Positions 1 through 5,405 of a DNA stretch of 5,922 nt are shown one piece after another. Numbering within the stretch: the stretch's first letter is position 1; every line of letters starts with the position of its first letter. The stretch is from positions 1-5,922 of the forward strand of contig JAFDTZ010000124.1 of assembly GCA_019594305.1 (NCBI GenBank), in the 5' to 3' direction. The notes beneath the pieces were generated by a model, which searched no databases, was not told where the DNA came from, and saw only the letters and a list, made by a program, of their open reading frames with translations. This DNA comes from Thermoplasmata archaeon. GTDB taxonomy: Archaea; Thermoplasmatota; Thermoplasmata; Halarchaeoplasmatales; Halarchaeoplasmataceae. The position numbers and the translations under genes are program-made.

Positions 1-530
1 ATAACGGTCATGCCATTGTACCACAGCCTAACACCCAGACAGTAGTCTATCTCTATACCGAAATTGCCCGTGATTTCGTTGTGCGATACATTGTTGAAAT
101 TCGATTCCTGCGTAAGCCTGATACCGTACATGCTGTCTATGTCATTTCCCGTTACTTCTACGTTCAATGAACTGGTGAGATGTACTCCCGTGGGTAAAAA
201 GCCTGCAGTCCCGTAGAGTAAGTTATCTCGTATCACCAAATGCAAGTTCGTGTTCTGAACGTGTATACACCTGTTCACACCATCTGCATCGATCTCGTAG
301 CCCTCGATGATATACGGATCTCCTTCGCTCCCGTCACCGGGCCAGCCTTCGTCGGCTGCTTGTTGCTCTAGATCATCGTTACCATCGATGAAAATAGGGT
401 CACGTTCAACATATTGTCTTATCGTCGGGTCAGATAGCCGTTCGTCCGACATACCGCTTGCAACCAGAGCAAGACCGGTCGTAAAGAGCATCACTACCAT
501 GACCAAAACCAAAATCTTTTCTGTTCTCAT
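1..530 (-). CDS. Secreted right-handed beta-helix (NosD-like) surface protein, N-terminal part
   Basis: The frame opens at an ATG (528-530) and stays open for 176 codons to the left edge, so the C-terminus is missing. Residues 1-26 form a signal peptide: the charged MRTEK start, then a hydrophobic run LVLVMVVMLFTTGLALVA. Mature residues 45-53 (PIFIDGNDD) and 62-81 (GWPGDG, then DPYIIEGYEID) match the leader block of archaeal parallel beta-helix proteins of the NosD/periplasmic copper-binding repeat type. From about residue 84 the sequence has short asparagine-rich coils (HLVIRDN, VEVTGNDID, YGIRLTQESNFNNVSHNEI), typical of 20-25-residue helix rungs. It is probably exported and cell-surface attached; ligand and role cannot be read from this part. 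A GGAG Shine-Dalgarno (538-541) lies 7 bases before the ATG and supports this start. It is divergent from the RDD gene. Confidence 0.85.
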   Translation of the reverse strand, partial: MRTEKILVLVMVVMLFTTGLALVASGMSDERLSDPTIRQYVERDPIFIDGNDDLEQQAADEGWPGDGSEGDPYIIEGYEIDADGVNRCIHVQNTNLHLVIRDNLLYGTAGFLPTGVHLTSSLNVEVTGNDIDSMYGIRLTQESNFNNVSHNEITGNFGIEIDYCLGVRLWYNGMTV

Positions 531-537
531 TTTATCT

Positions 538-541
538 CTCC
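538..541 (-). promoter_or_regulatory. Shine-Dalgarno site of the beta-helix gene
   Basis: On the minus strand GGAG stands 7 bases before the ATG, matching the archaeal anti-SD. It fixes the start just ahead of the signal peptide. Confidence 0.6.
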
Positions 542-586
542 GTTATTTCATTTTATATGATTAATATAAGGAATAAACCTAATATC

Positions 587-596
587 TATATATAAA
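587..596 (-). promoter_or_regulatory. TATA box of the beta-helix gene
   Basis: Read on the minus strand this is TTTATATATA, a strong archaeal TATA element. Initiation about 27 bases downstream would fall near 564 and give a leader of some 34 bases that contains the GGAG site. A second AT-rich stretch lies at 552-568, so the start point is uncertain. Confidence 0.5.
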
Positions 597-672
597 TGTT
601 ATCCCCCATTCTGGATTTAAGCTAAAATCATTGATCACTGTATGTTACGTTGTATTCCATAGGGAATGGAAG

Positions 673-719
673 CAACCGACGGTTGAAAATCCTCCGATAG
701 TTTGTGGTAAACAACCGTC
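673..719. repeat. Small inverted repeat with alternative pairings
   Basis: CAACCG (673-678) and CGGTTG (680-685) form a 6-bp palindrome around one base. GACGGTTG (678-685) also pairs perfectly with CAACCGTC (712-719), giving an 8-bp stem over a 26-base loop. The two pairings exclude each other. It could be an operator-like site between the divergent promoters, an RNA hairpin or chance. Confidence 0.35.
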
Positions 720-754
720 TAACTCGGACATCGGTAATAAAACCTTAAGAGGGC

Positions 755-766
755 AAAATATTATTA
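755..766 (+). promoter_or_regulatory. Candidate TATA box for the C/D sRNA and RDD gene
   Basis: AAAATATTATTA is centred about 27 bases before position 787, which is the first base or so of the sRNA closing stem and the expected distance for archaeal initiation. No other good TATA element lies between the sRNA and the RDD start, so the same promoter may drive both. Confidence 0.5.
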
Positions 767-787
767 CTCTCTCTTGTACTAGAGGTA

Positions 788-847
788 TGCTCGATGATGA
801 AGAATCCAAATCTGACATATGATGATTGATGGGCAGTCTGATGAGCA
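788..847 (+). ncRNA. C/D-box 2'-O-methylation guide sRNA
   Basis: All elements of an archaeal C/D sRNA are present in order. Box C is ATGATGA (794-800). The D' guide AGAATCCAAAT (801-811) is followed by box D' CTGA (812-815). A 3-base spacer (816-818) leads to box C' ATGATGA (819-825). The D guide TTGATGGGCAGT (826-837) is followed by box D CTGA (838-841). The ends TGCTCG (788-793) and TGAGCA (842-847) pair as a 6-bp terminal stem with one G-U, as needed for the k-turn. Guide lengths of 11 and 12 and the short spacer fit the archaeal dual-guide architecture bound by L7Ae, Nop5 and fibrillarin. By the fifth-base rule the modified residues would be the first G of AUUUGGAUUCU (D') and the first C of the CCC in ACUGCCCAUCAA (D), allowing edge mismatches. 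I could not identify the target RNAs. Confidence 0.87.
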
Positions 848-865
848 ATAGGAAAAGTGGTAAAA

Positions 866-1483
866 ATGGTAACCGGATTTGATCTGATTCACAACAACCG
901 TCCGTTGCAAAAACACTGGATAAAAAGGATAATCGCCTTCTTTATAGACCTGTTTCTTTCCTCCATCGCAGCATATATAATTATATGGTTGCTAGGTATA
1001 AGATTTATGCCTTCATTATTGGTCAATTTCCCCGTTTTCGCTGGGATAATACAGGTCTTCTACTCCGCCATATGCGAGTACAACAATCGCCAAACCTTCG
1101 GAAAACTCCTATTGGACCTTAAGGTAGAGGGGCTAAAAAGTGGGCTGAGCCTTTACGAAACTATCATACGTAATTTTAGCAAGATACATGGATTGTTAGT
1201 ATTCCTTGATATGATAGTAGGATTGGCTACACGGGGCGATCCCAGGCAGCGCTATCTCGACCGTGTTGCTAACACAACGGTAACGGGTTCGCCGGAACCA
1301 AAACACATCGACAGATATATAAGGGAGCATCTGCGGATACATCACGAACCTAGGGGAGCGCCACCAAACGAAAACATTGAGCAGGATAATATCCAAATAA
1401 ACTCTTGCGAAAATTGTGACGGTCAGTTGGAGCCTGCCGGTGGCGCACTTATGAGATGTATGGACTGCGGCAGGATACAGTAG
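866..1483 (+). CDS. RDD-family membrane protein with C-terminal zinc ribbon
   Basis: A 205-residue protein from ATG 866; a GTG at 857 in the same frame is an alternative. AGGA (850-853) is 12 bases from the ATG but only 3 from the GTG, which favours the ATG, though not decisively. A TGA at 842-844, just after box D, blocks any earlier start. The RDD signature is R21, A24 and D28 at the start of the first membrane segment (about 22-43). A second segment spans about 48-70, then T77-FGK-80, a weaker third segment (about 107-122), and the family's closing D133-R134 block. The tail has C181-x2-C184 and C198-x2-C201, a cytoplasmic zinc ribbon. RDD proteins are integral membrane proteins, some linked to transport, but no substrate can be inferred here. 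It ends 3 bases before tiaS, so the two are probably cotranscribed. Confidence 0.85.
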   Translation: MVTGFDLIHNNRPLQKHWIKRIIAFFIDLFLSSIAAYIIIWLLGIRFMPSLLVNFPVFAGIIQVFYSAICEYNNRQTFGKLLLDLKVEGLKSGLSLYETIIRNFSKIHGLLVFLDMIVGLATRGDPRQRYLDRVANTTVTGSPEPKHIDRYIREHLRIHHEPRGAPPNENIEQDNIQINSCENCDGQLEPAGGALMRCMDCGRIQ

Positions 1484-1486
1484 AAC

Positions 1487-2779
1487 ATGTACATCGCTTT
1501 AGACGACACCGACTCAAAGGATGGTATGTGCACTACATTTCTAGCTACAGAACTGATCAAAGAATTCCATGAATATAAATTGCTTTCCTATCCCAAACTT
1601 GTAAGGTTAAATCCAAACATTCCTTGGAAAACAAGAGGTAACGGGGCGGTGGTTATCGAAATAGGGAAGGGTTTAGAAAAGAAAGAAGTCGTCGGCAGTA
1701 TAGATGAAGATATCGGAATATGGTCCGGAGACCCGGATATCAAAGGCCGAATATTGGAGAGGTCAAAAAAAATCATAAAAAAATGGGCTGAGATGGAAAA
1801 AGAAGGTACCGACCCCGGATTGATAGTAGGTAATGTACGTCCGCCCCGTAAACTCTATGAAAAAGGTGTTTCCGAATTACTTGACTTGAAATATGTTAAA
1901 AGCATAATAAACGAATTAGACTTGGATAATTGGTATGCCGGAAATGGAAGGGGTTTGATAGGGGCCGCTTCTGCCCTTGCTTGGATACCGGAAGACCATA
2001 CCTACGAACTGATTGCATATAGGGACCCGACTCTTTGGGGTAAAGAGAGACTTATCGATAATGAAGAGGTAAAAACCTTAGATGCGGCCACAGAAAAAAC
2101 ATTCGACACCTATGACCACGCAGAGAAAAAACAGGCAGTTGCTCCCAACTCACCTTGCCCCGTTCTTTACGGTATAAGGGGTGAACAAACCTCGGAACTG
2201 CATCTCGCACTTGATACTATCAAAAATGAAAAACCGAATAGATGGTTAACCTTCCTAACCAATCAGGGGACGGACGATCACATTAAGAATTTGAGCATAC
2301 AAGGATTGGAGCCATATCTCTCAGCCCATATAATCGGTGTTGTCTCTTCACCGCCCTATGTGATCCCCGGGGGTCATGTGTTTTTTGAGGTATCTGAGGA
2401 TGATTCAAAGGTAACCGCTGCGGCATACGAGCCAACCAAAGGATTCAGAGATACTATAAAAAAGCTCGTTGTGGGTGATAAAATAGAGTTATGGGGTGGA
2501 ATAAGGGAGAAGCCTATCACACTCAACATAGAGAAGATGAAGGTAAATGGTTTGGAGAATATTTTTGTAAAGAAAGGGAACCCAGTATGCCCCCATTGCG
2601 GAAAGAGCATGTCCTCCATGGGAAAGGATGCGGGATACCGCTGCAAAAGGTGTCGTTCAAAGGCAGATGAAGAAGAGGCTCGTGTTGAGATCCTTGATAG
2701 GGACATCAAGGAAGGATGGTACGAAGTGCCTGTGGTAGCTAGAAGGCATTTGAGCAAGCCTTTGAAAAGAATTTTGTAG
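1487..2779 (+). CDS. tiaS: tRNA(Ile2) 2-agmatinylcytidine synthetase TiaS
   Basis: The 430-residue product matches TiaS along its length. TiaS uses ATP and agmatine to turn C34 of the CAU anticodon into agmatidine, so that this tRNA reads AUA as isoleucine. The N-terminal catalytic domain begins ALDDTDS (4-10) and GMCTT (13-17); T16 aligns, from memory, with the autophosphorylated threonine of the Archaeoglobus enzyme. RLNPNIPWKTRGNGAV (40-55) and TDPGLI (108-113) follow. The ferredoxin-like middle contains GRGLIGA (154-160), SPCPVLYGIRGE (222-233) and NQGTDDH (259-265). An OB fold lies at about 275-360, followed by a zinc ribbon with C368, C371, C386 and C389. No key block is missing. The ATG lies 3 bases after the RDD stop, which suggests translational coupling; only a weak AGGA (1472-1475) precedes it. 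The gene is expected to be essential in archaea. Confidence 0.96.
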   Translation: MYIALDDTDSKDGMCTTFLATELIKEFHEYKLLSYPKLVRLNPNIPWKTRGNGAVVIEIGKGLEKKEVVGSIDEDIGIWSGDPDIKGRILERSKKIIKKWAEMEKEGTDPGLIVGNVRPPRKLYEKGVSELLDLKYVKSIINELDLDNWYAGNGRGLIGAASALAWIPEDHTYELIAYRDPTLWGKERLIDNEEVKTLDAATEKTFDTYDHAEKKQAVAPNSPCPVLYGIRGEQTSELHLALDTIKNEKPNRWLTFLTNQGTDDHIKNLSIQGLEPYLSAHIIGVVSSPPYVIPGGHVFFEVSEDDSKVTAAAYEPTKGFRDTIKKLVVGDKIELWGGIREKPITLNIEKMKVNGLENIFVKKGNPVCPHCGKSMSSMGKDAGYRCKRCRSKADEEEARVEILDRDIKEGWYEVPVVARRHLSKPLKRIL

Positions 2780-2791
2780 CATTAGGGGATA

Positions 2792-2801
2792 TTTTTAAAT
2801 A
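2792..2801 (+). promoter_or_regulatory. TATA box before the V4R-like gene
   Basis: TTTTTAAATA lies 12 bases after the tiaS stop. A start 26-28 bases from its centre falls on the ATG at 2824, so the mRNA is probably leaderless. The T-run could also help end the tiaS transcript. Confidence 0.5.
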
Positions 2802-2823
2802 TTGTGTATTAAGTATGTGTTAC

Positions 2824-3375
2824 ATGGTTCGTCATGTAAGAGGGACTCATATATTGAACGTTATCGACTATGTGAAGTCTAGGAAGGGCATACTCGGAGT
2901 TGAGCAATTATTAGGGCGAATAGAGGAGAAACGCGGGGAGATCAAAAAGGAATTCAAAGAAAATGAATTTTATGAATACGACCTCCTGCTGGACTATTTT
3001 GAAGTTGTTGAAGAACTGTACGGTGACCAAAAAAATGACATACCAAGAGCCAGAGATATAGGAAAACAAATTGCAAAAAACCTTGGTTATTATGATTACC
3101 TCTTAAGGGCAGCTGGGTTTAAAGAATTGATAAACAAAGCAGAAAGCGGATGGAACCAGGTATATGATTTCGGGGGAATCGAATTGGTAGAATGCCATGA
3201 TAACAGAGCGATGATAAGGTATCACGGTTTTCCGGATAACCATAATGTCTGCAGCTACTTCCAGGGAAGCCTAGAGATCGACCTTGAGATGCTGGGGTTG
3301 GATGGTACTGTTGAACACACCGCCTGCCCCGTCGAAGGTGCGGAATATATAGAGTTTAACATAACATGGCAATGA
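2824..3375 (+). CDS. V4R / DUF2378 / haem-NO-binding-like sensor-domain protein
   Basis: A 183-residue soluble protein without signal peptide or membrane segments. It starts like this superfamily (VRGTHILNVIDYVKSRKG), has a helical N-terminal half and a predicted beta-rich C-terminal half. The latter contains RYHGFP (132-137), NVCSYFQGSLE (141-151) and a closing C-x3-GAEYIEF-x3-W block (C168 to W182), the pattern I associate with V4R and the myxobacterial DUF2378 group. Such domains bind small molecules and usually sense rather than catalyse. No histidine can be assigned as a haem ligand from the sequence alone, and no DNA-binding or kinase domain is attached. An ATG at 2815 would add three residues. 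I prefer 2824 because the TATA box then gives a leaderless start and the family pattern begins right after it. The family call is by pattern recognition and is moderate. Confidence 0.6.
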   Translation: MVRHVRGTHILNVIDYVKSRKGILGVEQLLGRIEEKRGEIKKEFKENEFYEYDLLLDYFEVVEELYGDQKNDIPRARDIGKQIAKNLGYYDYLLRAAGFKELINKAESGWNQVYDFGGIELVECHDNRAMIRYHGFPDNHNVCSYFQGSLEIDLEMLGLDGTVEHTACPVEGAEYIEFNITWQ

Positions 3376-3405
3376 ATTCATTAAAATATGGGAGTTATCT
3401 TTGAT

Positions 3406-3873
3406 ATGAAAATAATATTGGATGAAAATATACCTACGCATGTAAGGGGGGAGGTAAAACGGATTCACACCGATGCGGTAATAATCGACATAAACGAAGA
3501 TCATAAAGGTGTCTTGGACCTTGAGATTGTAGAAATAATGAAAAAAGAAGATATTCTGATCACGGGGGATAAGGAACTTCACAGGAACATACTAAAAATT
3601 GGTGGTAAAAGCGTTTATTACGATGTACAATTGGACAATATGGTAGAGGTACAGGTAAAGGTATCTTACTATTTAAAGGGTTTTCCTGCCGAGAAAGTGG
3701 AAAAATCTTCTAAAGAGAATAAAGGCGTATCTTCAGGGCCCAACGAACTCCTACGTAAACGTTTTGACGAATTAAAGGAAGAAAATGCTAGTTTAAAGGT
3801 AAGACTGAATGTTCTAGAAGGTAAGCTGAAATCCATTCATGTCACTGCTAGTTCTGCCTTGGAAGAAAAGTAA
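3406..3873 (+). CDS. DUF5615-like PIN-fold protein with C-terminal coiled coil
   Basis: A 155-residue protein. The start MKIILDENIP and the later DILITGDKEL are the hallmarks of the DUF5615/Mut7-C-like PIN fold. Acidic residues D6, E7 and D55 (with E57) are candidates for the metal site of a nuclease. The PIN-like part ends near residue 95. After a charged, serine-rich linker (100-112) comes a probable coiled coil (about 113-146) with leucine-rich heptads. An in-frame ATG at 3388 would add six residues. I chose 3406 because family members begin with MKI-LDEN and a GGAG (3391-3394) lies upstream, though its 11-base spacing is long. DUF5615 proteins are often predicted toxins, but no antitoxin-like gene adjoins, so RNA processing is equally possible. 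It lies 30 bases after the V4R-like gene and 47 before the Sm-like gene, all on the same strand. Confidence 0.7.
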   Translation: MKIILDENIPTHVRGEVKRIHTDAVIIDINEDHKGVLDLEIVEIMKKEDILITGDKELHRNILKIGGKSVYYDVQLDNMVEVQVKVSYYLKGFPAEKVEKSSKENKGVSSGPNELLRKRFDELKEENASLKVRLNVLEGKLKSIHVTASSALEEK

Positions 3874-3882
3874 AAATATTAA
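3872..3882 (+). promoter_or_regulatory. Candidate TATA box of the Sm-like gene
   Basis: AAAAATATTAA overlaps the stop codon of the PIN-like gene. Initiation about 27 bases on, near 3904, would give a leader of some 17 bases that just includes the GAGGT site. Confidence 0.4.
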
Positions 3883-3908
3883 TACAAGCTCATACCATAT
3901 ACAATAGT

Positions 3909-3913
3909 GAGGT
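3909..3913 (+). promoter_or_regulatory. Shine-Dalgarno site of the Sm-like gene
   Basis: GAGGT, within GTGAGGT, ends 7 bases before the ATG at 3921 and matches the archaeal anti-SD well. It is the clearest ribosome site in the window and fixes the start. Confidence 0.7.
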
Positions 3914-3920
3914 AATATAT

Positions 3921-4325
3921 ATGCTCGGGAGCTTGTTGGAAAAGAAATTGAAGGAATTGAAAGGTAAATTTATCCTGGTAGTTATGGACGACGGTATGGC
4001 TTTCAGGGGTAAACTATTGGATTTAGACAAGAATACGTTGATATTACGGGATGTATATGAAACAATAGCTGACGAGATAGATTGGCAGGAAATCGAATCG
4101 AATAGAGAGGACGTTGTAGACAAAAAATACGGATTTATATATTGGACCAAGATAAATCTCGAAGAGGTCTACATCAGAGTTGACCACATCTCAAGGATAT
4201 GGCCCAGGGAAACATCCTCGGGAGAGGTGAAACAAGTAACAGATCAACGGGATCCAATTTACTACAGACAAAGAACAGGTGCAAATGTCTCACTCGGCAT
4301 GGATATGTCGGGTGGAGTTAGATAA
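3921..4325 (+). CDS. Divergent Sm-like (LSm) protein with C-terminal extension
   Basis: A 134-residue protein. Residues 14-44 form an Sm1 motif: KGKFILVVMDDGMAFRGKLL, with D24, G25, G30, then LDLDKNTLIL (33-42). VYIRVDHISRIW (83-94) fits the Sm2 strand pair, but the usual glycine after the arginine is V87. About 35 residues separate the two motifs (roughly 48-82, acidic, with a GFIYW strand), longer than in a minimal archaeal Sm protein of 70-80 residues. A charged tail (95-134) ending in a glycine- and methionine-rich stretch follows. Archaeal Sm-like proteins form hexameric or heptameric rings that bind U-rich RNA. Whether this one still does is uncertain, because the Sm2 RNA-contact residues are altered. 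It converges on nop5, 11 bases apart. Confidence 0.7.
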   Translation: MLGSLLEKKLKELKGKFILVVMDDGMAFRGKLLDLDKNTLILRDVYETIADEIDWQEIESNREDVVDKKYGFIYWTKINLEEVYIRVDHISRIWPRETSSGEVKQVTDQRDPIYYRQRTGANVSLGMDMSGGVR

Positions 4326-4329
4326 AACC

Positions 4330-4345
4330 TTTTCTCTTATTTTTT
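4330..4345 (+). terminator. T-tract terminator candidate after the Sm-like gene
   Basis: Two T-runs (4330-4333 and TTTTTT 4340-4345) follow the Sm-like stop within 20 bases and match archaeal intrinsic termination at U-tracts. The second run lies inside the last codons of convergent nop5. No stem precedes them. Confidence 0.4.
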
Positions 4346-5362
4346 ATCCTCTATAACTTTCAACTTTTCTTTGATCTCCTCTTTCAACCGATTTCCCACG
4401 AAGTCACCGCCGAAGTTGTCGACCCTAGCGGCTATCGCTATTTTATTGGCTAATAATCTTGATACCTTACCACGATGGCTAGGGTCTGCCCTGTGTACAT
4501 AAGGGTGCTGTAGTATGTAGCCGTGCTTAGGAGGCGGAGTACCCTTTTCCAGATGTCTGAAAAGTGACTTTTCCGCGCCCAACAACTGTATGGTGCTGGA
4601 GGGCATCATAGCTAGTTTTTCTAAAGATCCTGCCTGGGCTATGAGTTCAGCACCAAGCTTCGGTCCCACGAGAACTGTCAATGAAGGTGCTTCCCTCTCC
4701 ATCTCCATCTCTAGGTACTCCGCTAGATCCATACGGAACTCCCTTTGTTTGAGTATCATGTCTGCAAATTCTCGATAAAAATTTAGCTCCTTCTCAGATA
4801 CATCGCTTCCCACAGAGATGATATCAATATCAGTTTCACTTATTATCCTTTCTCTCTCACCTAACGTGGATATCAATCGTAAGAAATCTTCGTCTGAAAC
4901 TTTTTCATTTAACTCGGGAAAGTGTAACGAGTACCAATCACGTAGCCGCTCGGTAAGGATATTGACAGTTTCGTTTATATCCTGTATAGTGTTTATTGCC
5001 TTGGCGATGTGCACTCCGGAACCAGCCGGAGATTTTAGTTCACTTTTTGCTACGATTTGAAGCATTTCGTGAAGTAATTTATCATCGAAAGAATACTCCT
5101 CTGGTAATATGTCGGGTACATCTACTACCACGAGTTCACCCAGCTCGACCAATCTAGACGATGCAACATACAACTTCCCTTCGATAGAACTAGCTAGCTC
5201 TCTCTCTTCAGCCAGTATATCTCCTTTTTTACGTTGGAGCCTTCTAATAGCTAGTTCTTCGGGATCCTTTGGGAATAATTTGTGTTCTATTACCTTTTCT
5301 TCTTCCAATAGGAAGCTCCCGAACCATGTTGAATGTAGTATGATACTGTTATTTCCTTTCAT
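4337..5362 (-). CDS. nop5: C/D-box RNP core protein Nop5 (Nop56/58 homologue)
   Basis: The 341-residue product is the scaffold of the archaeal C/D RNP. It bridges L7Ae on the guide RNA and the methyltransferase fibrillarin, positioning it for 2'-O-methylation of rRNA and tRNA. The N-terminal fibrillarin-binding domain spans about 1-100. The coiled-coil region follows (about 115-220), with ERLRDWYSLHFPEL (138-151). The NOP domain contains the signature GAEKSLFRHL (262-271), then PKHGYILQHPYV (278-289) and RGK...LANKIAIAARVD (297-315). The tail is lysine-rich. The length is within the archaeal range. Just upstream a minus-strand CTATAAA-type TATA (5394-5400) and no clear Shine-Dalgarno suggest a very short leader. 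It follows the NMD3-like gene by 43 bases on the same strand. Fibrillarin, the usual downstream partner, is absent; an opposite-strand Sm-like gene lies there instead. Confidence 0.95.
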   Translation of the reverse strand: MKGNNSIILHSTWFGSFLLEEEKVIEHKLFPKDPEELAIRRLQRKKGDILAEERELASSIEGKLYVASSRLVELGELVVVDVPDILPEEYSFDDKLLHEMLQIVAKSELKSPAGSGVHIAKAINTIQDINETVNILTERLRDWYSLHFPELNEKVSDEDFLRLISTLGERERIISETDIDIISVGSDVSEKELNFYREFADMILKQREFRMDLAEYLEMEMEREAPSLTVLVGPKLGAELIAQAGSLEKLAMMPSSTIQLLGAEKSLFRHLEKGTPPPKHGYILQHPYVHRADPSHRGKVSRLLANKIAIAARVDNFGGDFVGNRLKEEIKEKLKVIEDKK

Positions 5363-5393
5363 TTAAATACACACCGATATTGAAATATCTTTA

Positions 5394-5400
5394 CTATAAA
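5394..5400 (-). promoter_or_regulatory. Candidate TATA box of nop5
   Basis: On the minus strand TTTATAG is centred 35 bases before the nop5 ATG. Initiation near 5370 would leave about 8 bases of leader, giving nop5 its own transcript apart from read-through from the NMD3-like gene. Confidence 0.4.
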
Positions 5401-5405
5401 CTTTG

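Larger units (their letters stand above)
531..787. other. Divergent intergenic region
   Basis: There is no convincing gene here. The left part carries the promoter of the beta-helix gene. The right part carries the candidate TATA box for the guide sRNA and RDD gene. Short frames crossing 631-848 on both strands have no start signal or recognisable family and overlap the sRNA on its two faces. The middle holds an inverted repeat (673-719). No tRNA fold was seen. Confidence 0.6.

Noticed and set aside
307..564. Plus-strand frame of 85 codons
   Set aside because: It is a serine-rich shadow of the minus-strand beta-helix gene, whose signal peptide and family motif are clear.
676..730. Possible H/ACA sRNA: hairpin followed by ACA at 728-730
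   Set aside because: The lower stem would be 4 bp with a bulge on one side only. There is no two-sided pseudouridylation pocket and no k-turn near the loop.
801..811. tRNA-Gln(UUG) anticodon loop as target of the D' guide
   Set aside because: The string resembles UUUGGA of that loop, but it would need A at position 32 and would place the methyl on base 36, not a known archaeal site.
631..848. Short frames of 63 and 67 codons on opposite strands over the intergenic region
   Set aside because: They have no ribosome site, no recognisable family and low-complexity protein content, and they overlap the C/D sRNA, which explains the conserved-looking sequence better.
3388..3873. Toxin of a toxin-antitoxin pair
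   Set aside because: The fold suits it, but neither neighbour looks like an antitoxin and the adjacent genes are larger sensor-like and Sm-like proteins.
4590..5366. Several plus-strand frames of 62-85 codons opposite nop5
   Set aside because: They are serine-rich antisense shadows of nop5, which has intact family motifs along its length.
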